NCBI RefSeq assembly: GCF_000758685.1
Contig: NZ_CP009286.1
Location: 3,626,501-3,690,500, forward strand
From: Paenibacillus stellifer
GTDB taxonomy: Bacteria; Bacillota; Bacilli; Paenibacillales; Paenibacillaceae
Direction: 5' to 3'
Length of the DNA: 64,000 nt
The stretch's first letter is position 1, and the number at the start of each line of letters is the position of its first letter. Made by a program: the position numbers and the translations under genes. Of the stretch, positions 43,753-52,298 are shown piece by piece. Below the pieces are notes generated by a model. The model was not told the DNA's origin and did not search any database. It was given only the letters and a program-made list of their open reading frames with translations.

Positions 43753-44511
43753 TTATGTGTCTTTGCGTGTGTTGTTGCCTTTGGAAAGACCGGCCTTGGC
43801 CATTTGCCGCAGCGATTCAATTTCTTCCTTAGTCAAATGCCGGTATGTCCCCCGCTTCAAATTCTGAAGCAGAAGATCGCCGAACGATATCCGCTTCAGC
43901 CGGATCACAGGATGGGAGATCGCCTCGAACATGCGCCGCACCTGTCGGTTTCTTCCTTCATGAATCGTGATGCTGATAACGGATTCCTTGCCATCTTCGT
44001 TGATATCCTTGTACTCTACTTCAGCCGGAGCGGTCATGCCGTCCTCCAGCTTGACGCCTTCCTTGAGCTTGTCCAGCGATGTGCCGTGCGGTACGCCCTT
44101 GACGGTCGCCAGATAAGTCTTCGGCACATGATGCTTCGGATGAGTCAGCAGATTTGCGAACTCGCCGTCGTTGGTCAGCAGCAGCAAACCCTCCGTATCA
44201 TAATCCAGGCGGCCGATCGGATAGACCCGCTCTTTGATTCCCTTCATGTAATCCGTGACGATCTTACGCCCCTTCGGGTCAGAAGCACTCGTGATGACGC
44301 CCTTCGGCTTGTTGAAGATAATGTAGATTTTATTTTCGCCCGAGATCGGTTTGCCCGATACCTTGATCACATCGTTGGCCGGGTCGGCCTTCGTGCCAAG
44401 AGCGGTCACTACCTCCCCGTTCACTTCTACTTTGCCTGCCAGAATAAGCTCTTCGCACTTGCGTCTGGACGCAACTCCGGCCTGTGCCAGTATTTTCTGC
44501 AATCTTTCCAT
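43753..44511 (-). CDS. rluB: Ribosomal large-subunit pseudouridine synthase B
   Basis: RluB modifies 23S rRNA helix 89 (pseudouridine 2605 in E. coli numbering). The 252-residue protein has an N-terminal S4 domain (MERLQKILAQAGVASRRKCEELI) and a catalytic domain with GRLDYDTEGLLLLTNDG, carrying the catalytic Asp, and EGRNRQVRRM. ATG 44511 is used rather than the GTG at 44526 because GAGGTGA sits 10 bases upstream. It lies between the amidase-like gene and resA, matching B. subtilis order. Confidence 0.95.
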   Translation of the reverse strand: MERLQKILAQAGVASRRKCEELILAGKVEVNGEVVTALGTKADPANDVIKVSGKPISGENKIYIIFNKPKGVITSASDPKGRKIVTDYMKGIKERVYPIGRLDYDTEGLLLLTNDGEFANLLTHPKHHVPKTYLATVKGVPHGTSLDKLKEGVKLEDGMTAPAEVEYKDINEDGKESVISITIHEGRNRQVRRMFEAISHPVIRLKRISFGDLLLQNLKRGTYRHLTKEEIESLRQMAKAGLSKGNNTRKDT

Positions 44512-44532
44512 TGTCGATTTGGTCACCTCAGC

Positions 44533-44871
44533 CTAATGATACCCATCGCCGGGGTAAAGCACAAGTTCATTCCATGGAAAAAAGAACCCCGGGCAGGAAT
44601 CGTCATGCGGCTTGACAACAGGCGGTGAGATGCAATACCTGGCGGACAGCTCCAGAATGAGCCGGCAGGCCGCAAAAGTCTGAGCTTCGGTGGCTCCGGG
44701 TACAGAAGCGTATCCGAAATCACCCTCGAGACAGAGATGGATATTCTCGGGATCAGTCAAGAGCGGCGCCGCGAATATAGTACCATCCGCGCCGATCCAG
44801 AAATCGAAACCCTTGCCGTTAATGGAGTGACAGACGGAGTGATGAATGACGAACCCTTTGTATGACGGCAT
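44533..44871 (-). CDS. Small N-acetylmuramoyl-L-alanine amidase-like protein (112 aa)
   Basis: The protein looks like a compact Amidase_2/PGRP fold. It has FVIHHSVC (first zinc His), a central LCLEGDFG and VKPHDDSCPGFFFPW, similar to the distal His and Cys-Pro-Gly of that family. It is shorter than usual and has no signal peptide, so it may act inside the cell or mother cell. ATG 44871 follows GGGGAG. It lies between rluB and spmB, where sporulation genes cluster. Confidence 0.7.
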   Translation of the reverse strand: MPSYKGFVIHHSVCHSINGKGFDFWIGADGTIFAAPLLTDPENIHLCLEGDFGYASVPGATEAQTFAACRLILELSARYCISPPVVKPHDDSCPGFFFPWNELVLYPGDGYH

Positions 44872-44943
44872 GCCTATCTCCCCTTCCCGCCGGATGCTGT
44901 GCATTAGCATATGTCAGTATCGGCACCGGTGTGAATGTCTCGA

Positions 44944-44982
44944 CACAAAAGCCAGCCGCCAGTGTGCAGCGGGCGGCTGGCT
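44944..44982 (-). terminator. Terminator after spmB
   Basis: AGCCAGCCGCC and GGCGGCTGGCT form an 11-bp stem with an 11-base loop followed by TTTGTG on the minus strand. The remaining GC-rich stretch 44983-45196 contains nothing I recognise. Confidence 0.7.
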
Positions 44983-45196
44983 GTGGCAGGAGGCGGCAAG
45001 AGCAGAAACGGCGGCGCAGGCGGGCTAAGACGGATGTTGCCGATCATCTATGAGCCAGGAGTGCTGACGATAGCAGGCGATGTGGCGGGACACGTTAAGG
45101 GTAGCGAGACGAATTAAGGTCAGCGTGACACATCGCGGACAGTAATCCGCGCCCAATCCGCAGACCCATCACGCTCGCGTGCAGGTGTGGCGTTCG

Positions 45197-45730
45197 CTAC
45201 CCGTACACGATGAGGCAGACTGCGACCGCCGCTGCAAAGCCGACAAGGTCGGAGAACAGCCCGACCTTCAGGGCGTAGCGCCCGTTGCGGATGCCGACTG
45301 CTCCGAAGTAGACGGTCAGCACGTACAGCGTGGTGTCCGTGCTTCCCTGAATCGTGGAGGCGATGCGACCGATCATTGAGTCCGGGCCGTAGACCCGGAT
45401 GAGTTCTGTAGTGTAAGCGAGCGAACCGGTTCCGGTGAGCGGGCGCAGAAGCCCGAGCGGCAGCACCTCCGGCGGGACACCGAGCTGGCGCATGAGCGGC
45501 GTCAGGAAGCTCATCAAATAATCCAGCGCTCCGGAAGCCCGGAAGACGCTGATTGCCACCATCATCCCCACCAGAGGGGGGATGATGCCGACGGCTGTGC
45601 CGAAGCCCTCCTTCGCACCGTCGACGAATGATTCGTAGACGGGAACCTTGCGGGCGTAGGCATAAAGAGGAATAAAGGCGATCAGGACCGGGATCGCCCA
45701 GGTGGACACGAGGGTAATCAGCTCGTACAC
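45197..45730 (-). CDS. spmB: Spore maturation protein B
   Basis: SpmB is a membrane protein needed for spore core dehydration. The 177-residue protein has four to five transmembrane helices and the Gate-like domain pattern (EGFGTAVGIIPPLVGMMVAI). It follows spmA by 42 bases in the order dac-spmA-spmB known from B. subtilis. The product probably acts in the forespore membrane with SpmA. Confidence 0.93.
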   Translation of the reverse strand: MYELITLVSTWAIPVLIAFIPLYAYARKVPVYESFVDGAKEGFGTAVGIIPPLVGMMVAISVFRASGALDYLMSFLTPLMRQLGVPPEVLPLGLLRPLTGTGSLAYTTELIRVYGPDSMIGRIASTIQGSTDTTLYVLTVYFGAVGIRNGRYALKVGLFSDLVGFAAAVAVCLIVYG

Positions 45731-45772
45731 GGACAGGCCTCCTTTCGCTGGATTGGCTTGACAGCCGCCCTG

Positions 45773-46480
45773 CTATCCCGTCTTGGTCGGCCGCGAAGCG
45801 GCGCCGCTTGTTGGCGGCAGAGCGGCGTGGCTGCCCGGCTGCGATGCGGGTCCGCCCGCGTCATGCAGCCCCAGCGATGGCGGAGTCCCGGGAGGCCTCC
45901 GCAGCAGTTCGAGCCGACGGCACAGCCGGTCGGCCAAGATTGCGGCGAGCGTGGCGACGAATGTGGCCGCGAGTGTCGTTCCGACGATGCCGGCGGGCTC
46001 GGTCGATCCGTAATTCAGGCGGATCGCGATCAGCGTCGCCGGAATGAGCGTAATGCTGGCGGTATTGAGCGCCAGCAGGGTGCACATCGCCGGCGTGGCG
46101 GTGTGCTTGTCAGGGTTCAGCGTCTGCAATTCCTGCATCGCCTTGATGCCCATCGGCGTCGCGGCGTTGCCGAGACCGAGCAGATTGGCGCTCATGTTGG
46201 AGAGGATGTACCCGATGGCCGGATGGCCCTTCGGCACATCGGGGAACAGGAAGCGGACGACCGGGCCGAGCGCCTTCGCAATCAGCCGCAGCAGACCGCC
46301 ATCCTCGGCTATTCGCATCATGCCAAGCCAGAAGGCGAGTACACTGATCAACCCGAAGCTGACCGTCACACCGGTCTTGGCGCCGTCGAAGACCGCCGCC
46401 GTGAAGTCGTCCATGCGCCCGGTCACTGCGGCGAAGATGAAGCCGATGAGAATCATGCCGAGCCAGATGGCGTTAATCAC
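45773..46480 (-). CDS. spmA: Spore maturation protein A with extended C terminus
   Basis: SpmA is the partner of SpmB in spore dehydration. The GTG at 46480 follows GGAGGGGG and opens a 235-residue membrane protein with ILSNMSANLLGLGNAATPMGIKAM, typical of the family. Usual SpmA proteins have about 196 residues. Here a Pro/Ser/Ala-rich, GC-rich tail of about 35-40 residues follows the last helix. The start overlaps the carboxypeptidase gene by 8 nt. Confidence 0.92.
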   Translation of the reverse strand: MINAIWLGMILIGFIFAAVTGRMDDFTAAVFDGAKTGVTVSFGLISVLAFWLGMMRIAEDGGLLRLIAKALGPVVRFLFPDVPKGHPAIGYILSNMSANLLGLGNAATPMGIKAMQELQTLNPDKHTATPAMCTLLALNTASITLIPATLIAIRLNYGSTEPAGIVGTTLAATFVATLAAILADRLCRRLELLRRPPGTPPSLGLHDAGGPASQPGSHAALPPTSGAASRPTKTG

Positions 46481-47666
46481 GGGCTTCACCCCCTCCACGG
46501 AACGGGTCGAACAGCGCCTTAAGCGCGCTTCCCGCCGCCTGAAGCCAGGTACCCGCCTGATGTGGAACCGCCGCAGTCTCACGGCCTGCCGCCGACTGGC
46601 TCACCTTTGGCAGGTGGCCTTCTTCATACATCGGCACCCTGCCAATCTCCTGTCCGCCAAGCTTCAGAACAAGCACTCCGCGAAGGCCGAAGTTCAGGTC
46701 ACTGCCGCTTGCGGCTTTCGAATTCAACACCAGCTCCTTCACAATCCGCTCTTCCTCACCGGGCCCGAACGGATAGGAGAACTGAAGGCTTGCCTCCAGC
46801 GGATATCCCTCCACCCGGTCGCCGCGTTCGACGACCGTTCGCAGCGGAAATCGGTTAAACCCGAAATTCAGCAGCGAGGCGTGGTCGTTCCAGTCATTCC
46901 CATCGTTCAGCGTTACCGCCACAAGCTGCTGCCCGTTCCGCGTCGCGGAGCTTACCAGGCAGCGCAGCGCTTTTTTCGTATAGCCCGTTTTGACGCCGTC
47001 AGCTCCTTCATACAACCGGAGCATTTTGTTTTTGTTAAGCCACTTGTAATCCCATTTGTCATTGGGGTTGTCGGCCGTCTTCACCTGCGTCTTCACGATT
47101 TCCTTGAATACCGGGTTATGCATGGCATATGCCGTCAGTACCGCGAGATCGTTCGCAGTGGAATAATGCTCCTTGGCATCGAGGCCATGCGGATTCTCGA
47201 AATGGGTATGGTTAAGTCCAAGCTCCTCCGCCTTGGCATTCATCAACATGACAAAGCCGGCCTCCGATCCGCCCACATGCTCGGCGATGGCTGTCGCCGC
47301 GTCGTTGCCCGAGCGAAGCATCAGCCCGTACAGCATATTCTCCAGCGTCATCTGCTCGCCCTGCTTCAGAAACAGCGACGAGCCTTCCTTGGCATAAGCG
47401 TTCCGGCCGACCGTCACCTTGCTGCTTAAATCCCCGTATTCGATCGCTACTATCGCCGTCATAATCTTGGTCAGACTTGCGATCAGCATCGGCTCGTCTC
47501 CATGATTGCTGTACAGAATCCGTCCGGATTCCACATCAATTAGCGCGGCTGCCTTGGCATGGGTTGATACCTCCACCTCTTCCGCATGAGCGCCCGCGAA
47601 CGGCACCAGCAGCAGCAGTCCGCACAGAATCCAAATAAGGGACATCCTTAATTGTATGTTCTTCAT
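46473..47666 (-). CDS. D-alanyl-D-alanine carboxypeptidase (DacB/DacF type)
   Basis: The enzyme trims D-Ala from peptidoglycan stem peptides, here most likely in the spore cortex. The 397-residue protein has a signal peptide (about 1-28, ending AHA), then the serine-hydrolase motifs SLTK (active Ser), SGN and KTG in order, and a C-terminal beta domain. The ATG at 47666 follows GGAGG by 6 bases. The gene is first in the dac-spmA-spmB unit, which in B. subtilis makes it dacB. Confidence 0.93.
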   Translation of the reverse strand: MKNIQLRMSLIWILCGLLLLVPFAGAHAEEVEVSTHAKAAALIDVESGRILYSNHGDEPMLIASLTKIMTAIVAIEYGDLSSKVTVGRNAYAKEGSSLFLKQGEQMTLENMLYGLMLRSGNDAATAIAEHVGGSEAGFVMLMNAKAEELGLNHTHFENPHGLDAKEHYSTANDLAVLTAYAMHNPVFKEIVKTQVKTADNPNDKWDYKWLNKNKMLRLYEGADGVKTGYTKKALRCLVSSATRNGQQLVAVTLNDGNDWNDHASLLNFGFNRFPLRTVVERGDRVEGYPLEASLQFSYPFGPGEEERIVKELVLNSKAASGSDLNFGLRGVLVLKLGGQEIGRVPMYEEGHLPKVSQSAAGRETAAVPHQAGTWLQAAGSALKALFDPFRGGGEARD

Positions 47667-47827
47667 GCTCAACCTCCGGCTCCTAACCCCATTTTGTACA
47701 AGTGTATGCCAGTCCGGTTAGCGGTATGTCCCATACTGCCCGGAACTCAAGAAAATCTTAAGAGATTCTTTAGAAAGGCTCCACGTTCCTATTAAGAAGT
47801 TGCGGCTATCATTGGGGTGTAGACAAC

Positions 47828-48123
47828 ATGAAGCACCAAATGACGAAAGGACTGATACACTTTGCCCAATGCATCAAAACCGCAGCAGCTGCCCGAGCTA
47901 ATCATTGTCCGCGCCTTCTGTATTTTGGGGTTATTCTCATCCACGCTACTTCTTACGCCACGGTTCAGTTCGAAGAATCGCGATACTTCTTCTTCTACAA
48001 CTTTCTGAACATCTTCATGAAATTTGCGGTTCCCGCATTTCTCGCACTGAACGCATTCGTTCTGTTCTACAACTACGGAGGAAGACGAGTCACCCTGCAG
48101 ATGACCGCAACGTTCTACAAACG
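47828..48123 (+). pseudogene. N-terminal fragment of an acyltransferase-3 family protein
   Basis: The first part of the frame reads like the start of an OafA-type membrane acyltransferase: LLYFGVILIHATSYATVQFEE with the key His, then FFFYNFLNIFMKFAVPAFLALNAFVLFYNY in two stretches. Only the first two helices of about ten remain. After that the sequence becomes unrelated and joins a response-regulator fragment. Confidence 0.6.
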
Positions 48124-48249
48124 CCGACGCTGATGGTCCATATTCGAAAAATCCGCGAAAAAATCGAGCTGGACCCGCGAAATCCGGAGTACATCAAGAT
48201 GGTCTGGGGGGTCGGCTACAAAATGGAAAAAGGGAGAGGGAACGATTGA
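48124..48249 (+). pseudogene. C-terminal fragment of an OmpR-family response regulator, with the first codons of a kinase gene
   Basis: About 40 codons (VHIRKIREKIELDPRNPEY then MVWGVGYKME) are the end of an OmpR-type winged helix. The TGA stop overlaps a TTG start (48246) of MTIRKLPG, which looks like the first residues of the cognate histidine kinase gene. The rest of both genes is gone. Confidence 0.65.
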
Positions 48250-48480
48250 CGATACGGAAATTGCCGGGAACCCTGCCCTGGAAAATGAATGCAAGAACGG
48301 TTACTCTTTCGACCGGAAGCTGCTCTGTTCAGTTCAGGGTCGGCAGCAAGACAGCCATCGTTAACGGGACAAGTCGCGAGCTTAAGTCTGCCCCGCTTCT
48401 CCTGAGCGGAAAGGCACTGGTGCCCTTATCGTTCGTTGCGGAAGCCTTCGGAGATTCGGTGCACATCCTTTTTAATAAAA
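48246..48480 (+). pseudogene. Fragment of a copper amine oxidase N-terminal-like domain
   Basis: After about ten kinase-like codons the frame continues as VGSKTAIVNGTSREL...LLSGKALVPLSFVAEAFGD. This is the stalk-type copper amine oxidase N-domain common in Paenibacillus surface proteins. Only one repeat unit is left, and it is followed at once by a terminator. The parent gene is not in the window. Confidence 0.65.
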
Positions 48481-48483
48481 CAG

Positions 48484-48533
48484 GAAGGGTCTGCCACAGC
48501 GGCATCAGCTGTTGGACAGACCCTTCTCTTTTT
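48484..48533. terminator. Terminator at the end of the fragment patch
   Basis: AAGGGTCTG and CAGACCCTT pair across a 23-base loop, followed by CTCTTTTT on the plus strand. In the other direction it lies 60 bases past the ytfJ stop and is followed by CCTGTTTTATT, so it may also end ytfJ. Confidence 0.75.
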
Positions 48534-48594
48534 GCATGCATGAGATACTTCGTCACTTCGAACCTTGTTCGAGGTTTAATGCTTAATAACGGGC

Positions 48595-49101
48595 TTACGG
48601 TCTGGATGACGTATAATGAACGTCGCCGGCTTCAGTCACGGGCGTCGCAGGGATAGTCGGGTTATATGGCGCTGCTCCGGGCACGGCCCCCGTATTAATC
48701 CCGTTTGTCTGGAACATGGTCTGGATCTTGTCGATGAGACCCGGAGTAGCATCGATAATCTTCTCAAAGATATGAGTCTGGTTGTCCAGCGGCACGATAT
48801 GCACACCCTCCCGGCCAACGACCAGAAAAGCAATTGGACGGATCGAGACGCCGCCGCCGCTGCCGCCGCCGAACGGAAGCATCTTCACGCCGCCATTTTG
48901 CCCCTGTGCATGCTTATCGTCTTCTTCCACATGGAAATCGCTGCCACCGGCCGCAAAGCCGAAAGCGACCTTGCTGATCGGCAGAATGATGCTGCCATCT
49001 TTCGTTTCAACCGGTTCGCCGACGATCGTATTCACGTCCACCATGGCCTTGATGTTCTCCATCGCGGTCTGCATCAGACCCTGAATGGGATGCTCAGACA
49101 T
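48595..49101 (-). CDS. ytfJ: GerW/YtfJ-family sporulation protein
   Basis: YtfJ (GerW) is a forespore protein needed for normal germination in B. subtilis. The 168-residue protein has the family segments PIQGLMQTAMENIKAMVDVN and VGEPV, then a Gly-rich GGGSGGGVSIRP and PIAFLVVG. A disordered, Pro/Thr-rich tail ends it. It follows a DUF2953 gene on the same strand, the usual ytfI-ytfJ order. Confidence 0.92.
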   Translation of the reverse strand: MSEHPIQGLMQTAMENIKAMVDVNTIVGEPVETKDGSIILPISKVAFGFAAGGSDFHVEEDDKHAQGQNGGVKMLPFGGGSGGGVSIRPIAFLVVGREGVHIVPLDNQTHIFEKIIDATPGLIDKIQTMFQTNGINTGAVPGAAPYNPTIPATPVTEAGDVHYTSSRP

Positions 49102-49230
49102 ATTGTTCCCTCCACTTGTTCAAGTTGACTTCGAGCTGTCTGAGCTTTAGTCTCTCCAAAGTGAAGATGAGTATGTACCGGGCAGGAGCGAAATAACTCC
49201 GCTAAGTGGAGCATTGTCATCTTTGCCCAT

Positions 49231-49953
49231 TTAATGCTGCTCTTTCAACTCCTTGGCCCAGCTGCCCCTGCGGGCAATCTTAAGCAGCTCCCACCATTGC
49301 CGTACCCCCTGATCCTCCCGGATCACGCGAAGCGCAAGCCGAAAGCCCGCGTACACGGCATAGCCGGCGGAGAACTGTCCGGCGCAGTCCACTTTGGTCA
49401 GGTAGCAAATTTGATCGACGAAGCGCGGAACTACAAAGAGCCTCGGCTTTTCCTTCAGTCGGATGATTTGCGAAATCCAGCCGATCAGCGTCCATTTCAA
49501 GGCCCACAAAGCACCGGCAGCCGTAGCCGTTCCCGCTGCGTCTCCGAGCGAGAAATCGGTGGACCAATCAAGCTTGGTGATTTTCACATGCGTCAGGGTT
49601 TCGGCAGTCCATGTTTTGAGTCCGCGTGTCGCGGCAAGAGCCCTTTTCCCGAAATCCATCCATTCGCTGACATCTTTCCTGTCAATATTTCGCTCCTTAT
49701 CATCTGCCGAGACGGAAGGAGCAACACCGGTCTTCTCCAGCTTCACGTGAAGTCCGCGCCGAATCCCCTCGAATATGAACCCTGGAACGGTATAATGGTA
49801 TTTCACCAATCCGTACAGGGCGATAATCTGAATCTCAAGGCGTTCATCGGGTCCCCGCTTCTGGAACTTCAGGGCAAAACGAATATGCGAAAAGAGCACC
49901 AGCACGATGACGGCCAGCAGCAGTACAGCGATAATGAGCAGCCAGAGCTTCAC
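49231..49953 (-). CDS. DUF2953 protein (YtfI-like)
   Basis: The 240-residue protein has one N-terminal transmembrane helix (about 3-22) and a DUF2953 domain, recognisable by the TAETLTHVKITKLDWSTDF and GDAAGTA segments. Its function is unknown. It lies just upstream of ytfJ, with which it is usually paired in sporulating Bacillota, so a role in spores is inferred. Confidence 0.85.
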   Translation of the reverse strand: MKLWLLIIAVLLLAVIVLVLFSHIRFALKFQKRGPDERLEIQIIALYGLVKYHYTVPGFIFEGIRRGLHVKLEKTGVAPSVSADDKERNIDRKDVSEWMDFGKRALAATRGLKTWTAETLTHVKITKLDWSTDFSLGDAAGTATAAGALWALKWTLIGWISQIIRLKEKPRLFVVPRFVDQICYLTKVDCAGQFSAGYAVYAGFRLALRVIREDQGVRQWWELLKIARRGSWAKELKEQH

Positions 49954-50086
49954 GGATTAACCCCCAAGCCATCTACATAATAGGATCACTTGGATTAGTA
50001 TGGCAGACTTGGGCTGGGATAATTCGATAATAATAACCTGAATCAAAGTCATGTCGAAGCAATTGCCGAACCCGTTCTAATAAAAA

Positions 50087-50208
50087 AACCGCAGACCCAT
50101 ACGTGTTCAAGTCCGAAAGCATGGAATCAGCCCGGCGTTCGGCGGTAGCCCGAACTACGCCTCCAGAATTCCACACATTCATGCTGCGAACGTACTTGGT
50201 CTGCGGTT
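50087..50208 (-). terminator. Large nested hairpin with T run downstream of scpB
   Basis: An 11-bp closing stem (AACCGCAGACC with GGTCTGCGGTT) encloses about 100 bases. Within it GCAT/ATGC plus GGAAT/ATTCC form a second helix with an 8-base bulge, and GTTCGG/CCGAAC a third. On the minus strand the last arm runs into TTTTTTTATT, so it probably terminates scpA-scpB transcripts. It is far larger and more structured than a normal terminator. The flanks 49954-50086 and 50209-50244 show nothing else. Confidence 0.65.
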
Positions 50209-50244
50209 ACATGGTGATGGCAGGCGCAATCAATCTCCTGCTTG

Positions 50245-50850
50245 TCAGGACTGCTCCACTTCATCCAGCGTCATCTGCTGGGCATCCAGCTTGTTGAAAA
50301 GCAGCTGTGTTTCCTCTTCCAGATTGTCGCTCACATCGGAGGCGGACGGCTCAGGAAGCTCCTTCAGGCTGGCAAGGCCGAAGGTCTCCAGAAAAGACTT
50401 CGTCGTGCCGTACAGAATCGGCCGCCCGATCGCCTCGGCCCGGCCAACCTCTTGAATCAGGTCCTTGTTAACCAGCGTCTGGAGAGCTCGTTCCGCCTTG
50501 ACACCGCGAATCTCCTCGATTTCGACCCGGGTAATCGGCTGGCGGTAAGCGACAATTGACAGCGTTTCAAGTGCCGCCTGCGACAGGGATGCCCGCGACG
50601 GCGAGTAAGCAAGCCGCTCGAAATAGTGCGCATGCTCCGGCAAGGTCGCAAGCCGGAAATTGCCGGCGATCTGCACGACCTGAAGACCGCGGTGCTGGTT
50701 CGCAAGATCGCTTCTGAGCTCCTCCAACGCTTCGGCTGCCAGATCAGGCCGCTGCTCGGTTATATCGGCGATCTGCCGGACTGACAGCCCTTCTTCACCA
50801 GCCAGAAACAGCAGACCCTCAATAATTGATTTCAGACTCTTGTAGTCCAT
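50245..50850 (-). CDS. scpB: Segregation and condensation protein B
   Basis: ScpB is the winged-helix dimer that joins ScpA and Smc in the bacterial condensin. The 201-residue protein shows IIEGLLFLAGEEGLS at the start and the SIVAYRQPITRVEIEEIRGV segment typical of the family. The start overlaps scpA by 32 nt, so the two are translated together. An acidic tail ends it. Confidence 0.95.
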   Translation of the reverse strand: MDYKSLKSIIEGLLFLAGEEGLSVRQIADITEQRPDLAAEALEELRSDLANQHRGLQVVQIAGNFRLATLPEHAHYFERLAYSPSRASLSQAALETLSIVAYRQPITRVEIEEIRGVKAERALQTLVNKDLIQEVGRAEAIGRPILYGTTKSFLETFGLASLKELPEPSASDVSDNLEEETQLLFNKLDAQQMTLDEVEQS

Positions 50851-51610
50851 CTGTGATATCCGCCCCTCTCCACTCCATCACGATGTCGTCAAACAGCTTC
50901 TCCTGATAGCACAGAATCGCTTTCATCTTCATCAGCTCCAAAATCGCGAGAAAGGTCGCCACGATCTCATGTCTCACCATAGTATCGTTCAAGAGCGACG
51001 AGAAACGGAGCCTTCCGCCCTTTCCGGTTCGCTGAAGCGCCTCGGACACATCCCGGATCCGGTCCTTGACCGAGATTTCATCTCGCGTTACCCGGGCATA
51101 CGAAGTGCGCCTTGCCGCTTTGCCGAGCGCCTTGCGGAATGCTGCGATCAGGTCGGAGGCATGCAGTCCCATGATGGGATTATCCTCCTGCGATGGTGCG
51201 AATGGCGCCAAATCATCCGGCTCCTTCGTGAAGATAAGCGAGCGTTCGCTCTCCATATCCATCAGCTGCGAGGCGATGCTCTTGATTTTGCGGTACTCGA
51301 TCAGCCGCTCGACGAGCTCTGCCCGCGGGTCATATTCTTCTTCATCGTAATATTCGAAATCTTCGAAATCGATGACCGGCGGTTTGGGGAGCAGCAGCTT
51401 GCTCTTGATGGAGAGCAGAGTCGCGGCCATCACCAGAAACTCGCTGGTTACTTCCAGCTCCAGTTCCTGCATGGTCTGAAGATACTCCATATATTGCTCG
51501 GTGATCTCGCTGACCGGAATGTCCTGGATGTCGATTTCCGCCTTGTCGATCAAATGCAGCAATAAATCCAGCGGGCCCTCAAACGTCTCCAGCTTGTACA
51601 ATACAGTCAC
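50819..51610 (-). CDS. scpA: Segregation and condensation protein A
   Basis: ScpA is the kleisin that bridges the Smc heads. The GTG at 51610 follows GGGAGG by 8 bases and gives 263 residues with the N-terminal YKLETFEGPLDLLLHLI, which binds the Smc neck, and a C-terminal winged helix (VATFLAILELMKM). The acidic middle (EDFEYYDEEEYD) is normal. The open frame extends about 49 codons upstream through non-coding DNA. Confidence 0.95.
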   Translation of the reverse strand: MTVLYKLETFEGPLDLLLHLIDKAEIDIQDIPVSEITEQYMEYLQTMQELELEVTSEFLVMAATLLSIKSKLLLPKPPVIDFEDFEYYDEEEYDPRAELVERLIEYRKIKSIASQLMDMESERSLIFTKEPDDLAPFAPSQEDNPIMGLHASDLIAAFRKALGKAARRTSYARVTRDEISVKDRIRDVSEALQRTGKGGRLRFSSLLNDTMVRHEIVATFLAILELMKMKAILCYQEKLFDDIVMEWRGADITDGLQESEINY

Positions 51611-51645
51611 GAGGCAACCTCCCGCTAAGTGTCCTTTAATGATAT

Positions 51646-51683
51646 CGAAAAAAGCAAAATGCAGCGCCCGGAAACCGGACGCT
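51646..51683 (-). terminator. Terminator of the rib operon
   Basis: AGCGTCCGG and CCGGGCGCT (one wobble pair) form a 9-bp stem with a 3-base loop, followed by GCATTTTGCTTTTTTC on the minus strand, about 100 bases past ribH. Confidence 0.75.
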
Positions 51684-51785
51684 ACATAAGGTAGATACGC
51701 TCGAATGAGATTCGTTTCCCTACATATAAATAAGCACGATTGGAACGGATTCGTCAATAGCGGGATTACTCTTTTCTCAGGAGAC

Positions 51786-52256
51786 TTAGATTAATTTGCT
51801 CAAATTTGCCATTTCAATCGCGGATACTGCCGCATCCCAGCCCTTGTTGCCGGCTTTGGTGCCTGCACGTTCAACCGCTTGTTCGATATTCTCGGTTGTC
51901 AGCACTCCGAAGATTGTCGGAACGCCCGTCTTCAGGTTGATGGCGGCAACTCCCTTGGATACCTCGTTGCACACGTAGTCGTAATGGGTCGTAGAGCCGC
52001 GGATAACGGTGCCCAGCGTTACGACGGCGTCATACTTGCCGCTTTCGGCCATTTTCTGCGCGATCAGCGGAATTTCGAATACGCCCGGAACCCAGGCTAC
52101 GGAAATCTCATCATCCTTCACGCCATGACGCTTGAACGCGTCCAGCGCGCCTGTCAGCAGCTTGCTAGTAATAAATTCATTGAAACGTCCAACGACGATT
52201 CCGTACTTCAAACCTTCCGATACTAAATGTCCTTCAAAAATATGCGGCATACTCAT
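51786..52256 (-). CDS. ribH: 6,7-dimethyl-8-ribityllumazine synthase
   Basis: RibH condenses the pyrimidine from RibD with the butanone phosphate from RibBA, and forms a 60-subunit capsid in Bacillus. The 156-residue protein has [25 protein letters not shown] and [15 protein letters not shown] with the active-site His. ATG 52256 with AAAGGG upstream is preferred; ATG 52250 is the alternative. It is the last gene of ribD-ribE-ribBA-ribH. Confidence 0.96.
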   Translation of the reverse strand: MSMPHIFEGHLVSEGLKYGIVVGRFNEFITSKLLTGALDAFKRHGVKDDEISVAWVPGVFEIPLIAQKMAESGKYDAVVTLGTVIRGSTTHYDYVCNEVSKGVAAINLKTGVPTIFGVLTTENIEQAVERAGTKAGNKGWDAAVSAIEMANLSKLI

Positions 52257-52298
52257 CCACAACCCTTTCCTTATTAAATAGTAGTTTTATGATTTGGC

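Noticed and set aside
50087..50208. Integron attC-like recombination site
   Set aside because: The bulged hairpin is suggestive, but the ends lack the conserved core-site sequences and no integrase or cassette is present.
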